Part shown: positions 8,826-15,905 of the stretch, piece by piece | Layout of the letters: each line of letters starts with the position of its first letter | How positions within the stretch are numbered: the stretch's first letter is position 1 | Origin: UBA11524 sp051886675 | GTDB taxonomy: Bacteria > Bacillota > Clostridia > Christensenellales > Aristaeellaceae | Assembly: GCA_051886675.1 (NCBI GenBank) | Contig: JBJEYH010000405.1 | Location: 1-36,513, forward strand | Direction of reading: 5' to 3' | Length of the DNA stretch: 36,513 nt | Made by a program: the position numbers and the translations under genes | Notes under the pieces: generated by a model | The model's input: the letters and a program-made list of their open reading frames with translations, nothing else | Told to the model about the DNA's origin: nothing | Database searches by the model: none

Positions 8826-8879
8826 GGTTTTTTCGGAAGACGTAGGGCATCACTCCTTCTGTAGGATCTGCTGGTACCT

Positions 8880-8941
8880 ATTGTAAAGCCTTGGGCGGGC
8901 GGATGCTATTGCTGATCCGACCGGTTTTACGGCGCATCCGA
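8880..8941 (-). promoter_or_regulatory. TCGGAT direct-repeat promoter of MATE-GH3 operon
   Basis: On the minus strand, two TCGGAT hexamers (plus-strand ATCCGA at 8936-8941 and 8915-8920) lie 21 bp apart. They are followed after 29 bp by a -10 element TACAAT (plus-strand 8880-8885). No good -35 hexamer is present, as expected for an activator-dependent promoter. The layout is identical to five other promoters in the window. Predicted transcription start is near 8873. Confidence 0.75.
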
Positions 8942-8953
8942 CAAGCGGGTGTG

Positions 8954-9016
8954 TCGGTTTTCTGTCATTCCTGGTCGGATATCATAAAGTTTCCGCTATG
9001 GGAGGAATGGTACAAT
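8954..9016 (+). promoter_or_regulatory. TCGGAT direct-repeat promoter of YesL-hydrolase operon
   Basis: TCGGTT (8954-8959) and TCGGAT (8975-8980) are 21 bp apart, and the -10 element TACAAT is at 9011-9016, 30 bp downstream. It lies back to back with the MATE promoter. The predicted start of transcription (about 9023) rules out any initiation codon before about 9025. Confidence 0.75.
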
Positions 9017-9046
9017 GACGCCACCATGAGAGAGGGTGGACGGTCC

Positions 9047-9739
9047 ATGCAGCTGTTTCATCCCGACAGCAAATTCTCGCAGTTCGTCTACGCGGTGACC
9101 GACTATGTCAAGCTGGGGCTGGTATTCCTGCTGTTCACGCTGCCGTTTTTCACGACGGGGGCGGCGGCTGCCGCCGTGATGACCGTGGGCATGCGCATTG
9201 AGCGCGGCGAAGCCCCGACCATCTTCCGCCCCTTCTGGGAGGCGTTCCGGGCGAACCTGCGGCAGGGTACGGCGCTGACGCTTCTGTTCGCGGTGGTCTT
9301 CGGGCTGATCGTGGCCGACGGCTATGTGCTGTCCCAGGTGGAGGTCACCTCGCTGACCCGCCTGCTCACGGCGGCGCTGCTGCTGCTGGCCCTGCTGGGC
9401 GCGGGCGTGATGCTGTGGGCCTTCCCCACCATTGCGCGCTTCCGGCTCACCTGCCGCCAGGCCATCCACAATGCCATGATCCACATGCTGCTCTGCTTTC
9501 CGTCGACGCTCCTGGCGCTGGCGGCGGCGGTGGGCGGCTATGTGGTGGCGGCGCTTGTGCCGCAGGCGATGCCGGTGGTCATCCTGTTTGTGCCCGCGGG
9601 CATCATCTGGTACATGAGCCGGGTGTGCGTCAGGCGCTTCCGCCGCTTCGACGGTTCGGCGGAGGAAAAGCCCCGCGAGGATGAGCCGGAGACGCTGCCG
9701 GAGCCCGAACCGGACCCCGCCGGACGCTACATGAACTGA
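9047..9739 (+). CDS. YesL-like (DUF624) integral membrane protein
   Basis: This is a 230-residue protein of the YesL/DUF624 family, whose members sit in polysaccharide-utilisation clusters of Firmicutes; their molecular function is not established. It opens with an amphipathic MQLFHPDSKFSQFVY segment and has about five hydrophobic helices (for example LGLVFLLFTLPFFTTGAAAA, LLFAVVFGLIVADGYVL, LLLLALLGAGVMLWAF). It ends in a charged, proline- and glutamate-rich cytoplasmic tail. The ATG at 9047 is chosen because it follows a GAGAGGG ribosome-like site and lies 24 bases after the predicted transcription start. An ATG at 9026 would be almost leaderless, and longer in-frame starts would lie upstream of the promoter. 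It is followed after 20 bp by the hydrolase gene. Confidence 0.85.
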   Translation: MQLFHPDSKFSQFVYAVTDYVKLGLVFLLFTLPFFTTGAAAAAVMTVGMRIERGEAPTIFRPFWEAFRANLRQGTALTLLFAVVFGLIVADGYVLSQVEVTSLTRLLTAALLLLALLGAGVMLWAFPTIARFRLTCRQAIHNAMIHMLLCFPSTLLALAAAVGGYVVAALVPQAMPVVILFVPAGIIWYMSRVCVRRFRRFDGSAEEKPREDEPETLPEPEPDPAGRYMN

Positions 9740-9759
9740 CATCAAGGGAGGCTATCGTG

Positions 9760-11841
9760 ATGGAGAAGATCATCTTCGACCCCGGGCAGGATCCCCGCTT
9801 CGCGCGCCCTGTCATCGACCGCGACGAGTGGCAGGAGCGGCATCTGGTCAATGGCCAGACCATTCCCATGCGCTGGATACACGGCTGCTTCGAGGGCACG
9901 GCCGTGAAGTTCTCGTTCTTCTTCCCGCCCAGGGAGCGCTACGAGGGCAGGTTCTACCAGTACCTGTCGCCCTTCCCGGGGCCGGATGAGGAAATGGCCT
10001 CCATCGGCCGCGTGGGCGTCAATGACGCCATCGGCTTCGCGCTCAGCCGGGGCGCGTACTTTGTGGAGACGAACATGGGCTCCGCCTCGCAGTTCGGCGC
10101 GGACCGCGACGACAGGCTGACCTGGCAGTCCTCGGCGGCGGCGGCGGAATATTCCCGGGTGAAGGCCCGGGAGATCTACGGCACGGATCAGCGGCCCTAC
10201 GGCTACGTCTACGGCGGCTCGGGGGGCGGCTACAAGACCATGGCCTGCATCGAGAACACCCGGGCCTGGGATGGCGCGGCGCCCTACGTCATCGGCTCGC
10301 CCGTGTCCCTGCCCAATACCATCGTCATGCACGTGCAGGGGCAGCGGGTGCTGCGCAATGCCTTCCCCAGGATCCTGGACGCGCTGGAGCCCGGCGGCAG
10401 CGGGGATCCCTGCCAGGGCCTGAGCGCGGCGGAGGCCGACATGCTCCGGGAGCTGACGCGGATGGGCTTTCCGCCCATGGCCTGGTATCCCGAGGCCTGG
10501 GGCTGGATGGACGCCGGCTCGCTGCCGGTGCTGATGCCCGCCATCAAGGGGCTGGATCCCGCCTACTTTACGGACTTCTGGACGAAGCCCGGCTATGCCG
10601 GGGCCGATCCGCAGAGCAGCGCCGTGCGCGACCGGATCGTCCTGCGCACAAGGGTTCGGGCCGTGCAGCTGCCGCAGAAGCAGCAGCCCCGCGCCGCCGA
10701 GGACGGCATGAACGGCGTGGACGACGCCTGGAAGAAGCTCCTGGCCAGCGGCGAGGGCGCGTACCTGGAGCTGGAGGAGGTGCCGCGGCAGGAGGATCTG
10801 TACACCGAGGGGCTCTACATGACCCTGCAGACCGGCGAGGCCAGGGGGGCCACGCTGCTCATGGGCCGGGTGATGCGCTTCCCGGACAACGCGGGCGGCG
10901 TGGTGACCATCGCGCCTTCCTACGGCATGAGCGACATGGCGGAGACCCTCGTCCGGGTGCAGCCCGGGGATGAGATCCTCCTGGACAATTCCGACTACAT
11001 CGCCGCGCAGCACTACTACCGCCATCAGGTGCCGGAGGATCCCTCCTTCCATGCGTGGGATCAGTTCCGCGGGCCCGACGGCCAGCCCCTGACCGCCCAG
11101 CGGCCGCCGTTCCCCGTGCCCTTCACGGGCGTGGGCGTCCGGCAGGACGGGCATATCCAGGGCAAGGTCATCAACATTCAGGCCCTGATGGATGAATCCA
11201 CCTGCCCCTGGTGCGCCGACTGGTGGCGCGGCAGGATCATCGAGGCCAGGGGGAGCGACGCGGATCACCGCACCTACTTCATGGAGCGCTGCATGCACGG
11301 CGATACCGACGCCCGCTACAACCACATGGTCGTCAACTACATGGGCGCGCTGCGCCAGGCGCTGATCGACCTGGCCGACTGGGTGGAGAAGGGGCAGGAG
11401 CCTCTGCCCCGCACGACCTACACCCTGGGGGAGGACGGGCAGATCCATCCCGAGGAGGACGTGCGCCGGCGCTTTGGCATCCAGGCGATTCCCACCCTGA
11501 AGGCCAACGGCGGCAAGCGCGCCGAGGTGCGGCCCGGCGAATGCGTGCGCTTCACCGTGGACGTGGAGGTTCCCCTGGGCGCGGGGGACGTGACGGAGAT
11601 CCTGTTCTGCCCGGAGGGCAGGCGCGAGGTGGACGCCCGGGAGCCCTGGGGGATTCCGCTGGCCTTCACCCGGGGCGAGCGGGACGGCATGCACACCGCC
11701 CACGCCGAGTACGTGACCGCCTACGACCGGCCGGGCACCTGCTTTGCCGCGGTGCGGGTGGCCACCAACCGCCACGGCGACGCGAACGATCCCTTCACGC
11801 AGGTGCTCAACCTGGACCGCGTCAGGATCGTCGTGACCTGA
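9760..11841 (+). CDS. Large alpha/beta-hydrolase-like protein of unknown specificity
   Basis: This 693-residue protein has no signal peptide. Its clearest motif is YGGSGGGYKT with Ser154 in a GxSxG nucleophile elbow, preceded by the typical strand RPYGYVYG. Late histidines in MHGDTDARYNHM (His513 and His522) are candidates for the catalytic His. The segment GALRQALIDLADWVEKGQEP resembles the C-terminal helix of tannase/feruloyl-esterase family proteins, so an esterase acting on ester-decorated plant glycosides is the best guess. The match is remote and I do not assign a substrate. The last ~150 residues look like a separate beta domain. The ATG at 9760 has AAGGGAGG at 9745-9752; a GTG at 9757 is an alternative. 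It is translated with the YesL-like gene under the TCGGAT promoter at 8954. No terminator separates it from the next promoter. Confidence 0.6.
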   Translation: MEKIIFDPGQDPRFARPVIDRDEWQERHLVNGQTIPMRWIHGCFEGTAVKFSFFFPPRERYEGRFYQYLSPFPGPDEEMASIGRVGVNDAIGFALSRGAYFVETNMGSASQFGADRDDRLTWQSSAAAAEYSRVKAREIYGTDQRPYGYVYGGSGGGYKTMACIENTRAWDGAAPYVIGSPVSLPNTIVMHVQGQRVLRNAFPRILDALEPGGSGDPCQGLSAAEADMLRELTRMGFPPMAWYPEAWGWMDAGSLPVLMPAIKGLDPAYFTDFWTKPGYAGADPQSSAVRDRIVLRTRVRAVQLPQKQQPRAAEDGMNGVDDAWKKLLASGEGAYLELEEVPRQEDLYTEGLYMTLQTGEARGATLLMGRVMRFPDNAGGVVTIAPSYGMSDMAETLVRVQPGDEILLDNSDYIAAQHYYRHQVPEDPSFHAWDQFRGPDGQPLTAQRPPFPVPFTGVGVRQDGHIQGKVINIQALMDESTCPWCADWWRGRIIEARGSDADHRTYFMERCMHGDTDARYNHMVVNYMGALRQALIDLADWVEKGQEPLPRTTYTLGEDGQIHPEEDVRRRFGIQAIPTLKANGGKRAEVRPGECVRFTVDVEVPLGAGDVTEILFCPEGRREVDAREPWGIPLAFTRGERDGMHTAHAEYVTAYDRPGTCFAAVRVATNRHGDANDPFTQVLNLDRVRIVVT

Positions 11842-11848
11842 CCGCTTG

Positions 11849-11909
11849 TCGGATGCGTGAGAAAACCGGTCGGATTTGACGAAGATTCAACCGGTCGCTG
11901 TGGTATATC
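11849..11909 (+). promoter_or_regulatory. TCGGAT direct-repeat promoter of oligosaccharide importer operon
   Basis: TCGGAT at 11849-11854 and 11870-11875 (21 bp apart) is followed after 28 bp by a -10-like TATATC at 11904-11909, preceded by GG as in most of the other sites. The upstream block CCGCTTGTCGGATGCG and the AAAACCGGTCGGAT that follows four bases later are near-identical to the MATE promoter copy, well beyond the hexamers. Confidence 0.7.
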
Positions 11910-11970
11910 CTGTAATCACCCAAGAATCTGCGCAAGCCTGGCTTGACCGATACGAAAGGAGACTGGCGCC

Positions 11971-13812
11971 ATGTCCATCCGCGCGAAATGGATCGCGTTG
12001 CTCACGGCCGTCGTGGTGATGCTCGTGGGCATGCAGCTCTACTACGGCAGCATCGGCACGGAAAGCACTGCCAACGCCTCGCCGGAAACCACCTTCTCCT
12101 GGTGGATCTATTCCGGCACGTCCTCGGAGTACTTCGACAGCTACGCCGAGAACCCCGCCATTCAGTATACCCTCCAGAAAACCTGGGGCCCGGAGGAAAA
12201 GGGCATCGCGTTCAGCTTCCTCCAGCCCGCCCCCGGCTCGGAGAATGACAACTACACCACCATGCTCGCCTCCGGCGACCTGCCCGACCTCATCGACATG
12301 GCCATCTCCGAGCCGGCCCGCGTCATGATGGAGAAGGGCTACGCCATCGAGCTGACCGAGTATGTGCAGCAGTACATGCCCAACTACGTGGCGCTGGTGC
12401 ACTCAAGCAACGAGATCTTCATCAACGCCGTGACCGTGGACGACGAGGGCAACGAGCACTACTACGGCCTGACCACCATCCGCGACGCGCCCGAGCCGGT
12501 GTTCCAGGGCTTCATGTACCGGCGGGACTGGATCGTGAAGTACGGCGTCAACCCTGCCACGGGCGAGGCCTTCACCGGCGGCTTCACCGACGAGGAGGAC
12601 GTGGACAGCTGGGTGGACGACGTGATCTTCCCCAGCTGGGTGGATGATGAGCTGCGGGAAAAGGCCCTGGCCATCGACCCTGACTGGGACGGCACCGATC
12701 CCTTCTACGTGTCCGACTGGGAGTGGATGTTCCAGATCTTCGTCAAGGCCCAGACCGATCTGGGCATCACGGACAAGTACTGCATCAGCGTGTACTATCC
12801 GGGCTTCACCTGGTCCGGCGGATTGCTGAGCTGCTTCGGCGGCGGCGTGAACGTGTGGTATCAGGATCTGGAGGGCCAGGTGCACTTCGGCGGCAGCGAG
12901 GATTCCTTCAAGACCTATCTGGAGTGCCTGCATCACTGGTACGAGGAGGGCTGGCTGGATCACGACTTCTCCCAGCGCACCGCCGACGCCTTCTACCAGA
13001 TCGACGATTCCTCCGTCCGCCAGGGCAAGGTGCCCATGTTCAACGGCCAGCAGAGCCAGATCGGCGGCCGCATGGACATGCATGACGGCGGCTTCACCGA
13101 GGGCATCTTCGTCTCCGGCGCCCGCTACCCCATCAACGACATCTACGGCCCGGACAGCTGCCGCTTCGTGCAGCCCAACTGCGTCATGGGCGGCGGCCTG
13201 ACCAACATGTGGCTCCTCATCACCCCGACCGCCCAGGACAAGGATCTGGCGACGCTGTGCTCCTATCTTGACTACTTCTACACTGCCGAGGGCGCGCTGG
13301 TCAAGTCCATCGGCCTGAGCGCTGAGCAGGCGGCCTCGCTGGAAAGCAGCACCTTCTATGCCGACAACGGCCTGGCGGACGGCGCCTATACCATGAACGC
13401 CGACGGCGTGGCGGTGAAGAACCCCGTGCTGGTGAACGACAGCGGCCAGCTGAAGACCGCCGTGTGCTTCGAGCGGGCCCCGGGCATCCTGCTCAACTCC
13501 ACCGCGTCGGTGGACCTGGGCTACGCCGCCACCTTCCAGCACACCCTCAACGAGTGGATGGTCTATCCCAACACGGGCTTCTTCCAGGGCTCCCGCGTCA
13601 CCAACGAGATGAGCGAGGCCGACAGCAACACCGCTGACAACGCCCGCGCCAAGGTGCTGGAATACATGACCAAGAACTGCGCCAACTTCATCACCGGCAA
13701 GAGCAACTTCACCACCGACTGGGACAAGTGGTGCAAGACGCTGCAGAAGTACAAGGTCGACCAGATCACCGAGCTGTACCAGACCTACATCGACAAGTAC
13801 CCGTGGCGCTGA
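11971..13812 (+). CDS. Extracellular solute-binding protein of oligosaccharide ABC importer (LplA/YtcQ-like)
   Basis: This 613-residue binding protein belongs to the large family-1 group that pairs with LplB/YtcP permeases, and it should capture an oligosaccharide outside the cell. The N-terminus has a basic n-region (MSIRAKW) and one hydrophobic segment (about 8-26) followed by a Ser/Thr-rich stretch. Unusually there is no lipobox cysteine, so it is either membrane-anchored by this segment or cleaved near TANAS. Mature-domain features are NYTTMLASGDLPDLIDM, the YRRDWIVKYGVNPATGEAF segment and tryptophan- and tyrosine-rich patches likely to stack on sugars. AAAGGAG precedes the ATG at 11971. 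Permease genes follow after 26 bp. Expression is from the TCGGAT promoter at 11849. No ATPase gene accompanies this operon, as is common for importers that share an MsmK-type ATPase. Confidence 0.9.
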   Translation: MSIRAKWIALLTAVVVMLVGMQLYYGSIGTESTANASPETTFSWWIYSGTSSEYFDSYAENPAIQYTLQKTWGPEEKGIAFSFLQPAPGSENDNYTTMLASGDLPDLIDMAISEPARVMMEKGYAIELTEYVQQYMPNYVALVHSSNEIFINAVTVDDEGNEHYYGLTTIRDAPEPVFQGFMYRRDWIVKYGVNPATGEAFTGGFTDEEDVDSWVDDVIFPSWVDDELREKALAIDPDWDGTDPFYVSDWEWMFQIFVKAQTDLGITDKYCISVYYPGFTWSGGLLSCFGGGVNVWYQDLEGQVHFGGSEDSFKTYLECLHHWYEEGWLDHDFSQRTADAFYQIDDSSVRQGKVPMFNGQQSQIGGRMDMHDGGFTEGIFVSGARYPINDIYGPDSCRFVQPNCVMGGGLTNMWLLITPTAQDKDLATLCSYLDYFYTAEGALVKSIGLSAEQAASLESSTFYADNGLADGAYTMNADGVAVKNPVLVNDSGQLKTAVCFERAPGILLNSTASVDLGYAATFQHTLNEWMVYPNTGFFQGSRVTNEMSEADSNTADNARAKVLEYMTKNCANFITGKSNFTTDWDKWCKTLQKYKVDQITELYQTYIDKYPWR

Positions 13813-13838
13813 GCCCGACGCGACAGGAGGTAAGAATC

Positions 13839-14789
13839 ATGGCTAAGATCCGCGAACGCACCGGCTCGGCCCGCAGAAGCTGGAAAACGGAGCTCAAACG
13901 CGACTGGGTGGTGTACCTGCTCTTTGTGCCCATCATCGTCTACGAGATCGTGCTGCACTATCTGCCCATGTTCGGCATCGTCATGGCCTTCGAGGACTAC
14001 AGCATCACCAGCGGCTACTTCGGCAGCCCCTGGGTGGGCTTCAAGCACTTCGAGGAGCTGTTCACCAGCGAGGACTTCCCCCAGGCCATCCGCAACACGC
14101 TGATCATCGGCTCCCTGCGCGCCACCGTCGGCTTCGTGGCGCCCATCATCTTCGCCCTGATGCTGAGCCTGATCAACAGCAAGCGCTTCAAGCGCATTGC
14201 CCAGACCATGTCCTATCTGCCCAACTTTGTGGCGGCGGTCATCGTCTGCTCGCTGTTCACGCAGTTCCTGGCCAAGGACGGCCCCCTGACCCTGCTGCTG
14301 ACCAAACTCTTCGGCGCGCCCAACCAGAACTGGCTCGCCGTCGATACGCCTCCCGCCTTCTGGATCATCTACACGTTCATGGGCATCTGGCAGAGCATCG
14401 GCTGGGGCAGCATCATGTATGTGGCGGCCATCTCCCAGGTCAGCGGCGATCTGCATGAGGCCGCCGCCCTGGACGGCGCCTCCCGCCTGCAGCGCCTGTT
14501 CAAGATCACCCTGCCCTCCATCCTGCCCATGATCATGATGATGTTCGTCATCAACATCGGCACCGCGCTGGGCTCGGGCTATGACAACATCCTGCTGCTG
14601 TACATGCCCAGCACCTACAGCGTCTCCGATACGGTGTACACCTACACCTACCGGCAGGCCTTCGGCGGCGGCAACAGCAACTATTCGCTGTCGGCGGCCT
14701 CCGGCCTGTTCCAGTCCGTCATCTGCACCGCCCTGCTGGTCGGCTCCAACGCCCTGTCCCGCAAGGTATCCAACAGCTCGCTGTTCTGA
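13839..14789 (+). CDS. Sugar ABC transporter permease, LplB/UgpA-like
   Basis: This is a 316-residue inner-membrane permease (binding-protein-dependent transport component family) with six predicted helices. After a basic N-terminus (MAKIRERTGSARRSWK) comes the LplB-type DWVVYLLFVPIIVYEIVLHY helix. The cytoplasmic EAA loop, which docks the ATPase, is EAAALDGASRLQRLFKITLP. The ATG at 13839 follows AGGAGG at 13825-13830; in-frame codons further upstream run inside the binding-protein gene and have no ribosome site. It is the middle gene of the three-gene importer operon and forms a heterodimer with the next permease. Confidence 0.93.
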   Translation: MAKIRERTGSARRSWKTELKRDWVVYLLFVPIIVYEIVLHYLPMFGIVMAFEDYSITSGYFGSPWVGFKHFEELFTSEDFPQAIRNTLIIGSLRATVGFVAPIIFALMLSLINSKRFKRIAQTMSYLPNFVAAVIVCSLFTQFLAKDGPLTLLLTKLFGAPNQNWLAVDTPPAFWIIYTFMGIWQSIGWGSIMYVAAISQVSGDLHEAAALDGASRLQRLFKITLPSILPMIMMMFVINIGTALGSGYDNILLLYMPSTYSVSDTVYTYTYRQAFGGGNSNYSLSAASGLFQSVICTALLVGSNALSRKVSNSSLF

Positions 14790-14806
14790 GAAGGGAGGAA
14801 TCATGG

Positions 14807-15715
14807 ATGGCCAAGCAACGCAAACGCGAGGAATGGGAAAACAACATGGTTGAAACCAAATCAACCGTGGACATCATCGTGGACATCATCGTGTATACCT
14901 TTGTCGGCCTGGTGGCCCTGTGCTCGGTGCTGCCCATGTGGCATGTGCTCATGTCCTCGGTCTCCGACGGCAAAACCCTGCTGACCCATGTGGGCCTCAC
15001 CCTCTGGCCCGTGGGCGGCTTCACCCTCGAGGGCTACAACCTGATCTTCCACAACAGCAGCATCCTCAATGGCTACGTCAACACCATCATCTACACCATC
15101 GCCTACGCGACCATCGGCTTCCTGCTCTCCGCCGTCACCGGCTACGCCCTCAGCCGCGATACCAAGCTCAAGAAGCCCGTCACCATGGGCCTGATGCTCA
15201 CCATGCTCTTCGGCGGCGGCATGGTGCCCACCTACATGGTCATCCGCGCCCTCGGCTGGGTCGGCACCCCCTGGGCGCTGGTCATCCCCGGCTGCACCAA
15301 CTCCATGTTCTGCATCATGATGATGAACGCCTTCAACGCCATCCCCAAGGAGATGTATGAGGCCAGCCACATCGACGGCGCGGGACATCTCACCACCCTC
15401 TTCGAGATCACCCTCCCCCAGGCCATGAACATGGGCTCGGTCATCATCCTGAACCTGGTCATCGGCCAGTGGAACAGCTGGCTGCAGGCCTCCATCTACG
15501 TGCCCAACCGCAAGGCCCTGTGGCCCCTGCAGCTGGTCATCCGCCAGATCACCACCGAGAACGCCGACTTCCTCAACTCCTCCAACCCCAACTACAGCCG
15601 CTATCTGATCCAGTTCGCGGTCATCATCGCGGCGGTGGCGCCCATCATCATCCTGTTCCCCTTCTTCCAGGACAAGATGGAGAAGGGCGTGATCCAGGGC
15701 GGCGTCAAGGGCTAA
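14807..15715 (+). CDS. Sugar ABC transporter permease, LplC/YtcP-like
   Basis: This 302-residue second permease of the importer has about six transmembrane helices. The EAA loop is EASHIDGAGHLTTLFEITLP, and the C-terminus ends in FQDKMEKGVIQGGVKG, which is typical of the YtcP/LplC branch. The ATG at 14807 has GGAGG at 14794-14798 with 8-base spacing; an out-of-frame ATG at 14803 is too close to it. It lies 17 bp after the previous stop. A strong terminator follows, which insulates the importer from the kinase genes. Confidence 0.93.
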   Translation: MAKQRKREEWENNMVETKSTVDIIVDIIVYTFVGLVALCSVLPMWHVLMSSVSDGKTLLTHVGLTLWPVGGFTLEGYNLIFHNSSILNGYVNTIIYTIAYATIGFLLSAVTGYALSRDTKLKKPVTMGLMLTMLFGGGMVPTYMVIRALGWVGTPWALVIPGCTNSMFCIMMMNAFNAIPKEMYEASHIDGAGHLTTLFEITLPQAMNMGSVIILNLVIGQWNSWLQASIYVPNRKALWPLQLVIRQITTENADFLNSSNPNYSRYLIQFAVIIAAVAPIIILFPFFQDKMEKGVIQGGVKG

Positions 15716-15725
15716 GACGCGCCGC

Positions 15726-15758
15726 GCAGCCTGCCGAAAGGGCGGGCTGCATTTTTTT
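15726..15758 (+). terminator. Intrinsic terminator after importer operon
   Basis: GCAGCCTGCC (15726-15735) pairs with GGCGGGCTGC (15741-15750) around a GAAAG loop, with one T-G wobble. A run of seven T residues follows at 15752-15758. Confidence 0.9.
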
Positions 15759-15760
15759 GT

Positions 15761-15788
15761 TTGCCTGCGGCGAAAGTTGCTGTATAAT
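15761..15788 (+). promoter_or_regulatory. Sigma-A-type promoter of the kinase-regulator pair
   Basis: A perfect -10 TATAAT (15783-15788) lies 16 bp after TTGCCT (15761-15766), a four-of-six match to the -35 consensus. No TCGGAT repeat is present, so the regulatory genes appear to be expressed independently of the regulon they may control. The promoter begins right after the importer terminator. Confidence 0.65.
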
Positions 15789-15905
15789 GGATATAGCATG
15801 CATCGACCGCATCCCCGATACACAGACCGACTGCTGAGCATACCAATCCCGCGGCGGTATGGTCGGCTCCTCGTTCGCCGCTGCCGCGCCGGCAAGGGGT
15901 TCGCC

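Noticed and set aside
8891..9046. N-terminal extension of the YesL-like gene
   Set aside because: The frame is open but contains the TCGGAT sites and the -10 element, so it lies upstream of the predicted transcript start.
9760..11841. Firm assignment of the hydrolase as a tannase
   Set aside because: Only the nucleophile elbow and one C-terminal helix resemble that family; the rest does not match well enough to name a substrate.
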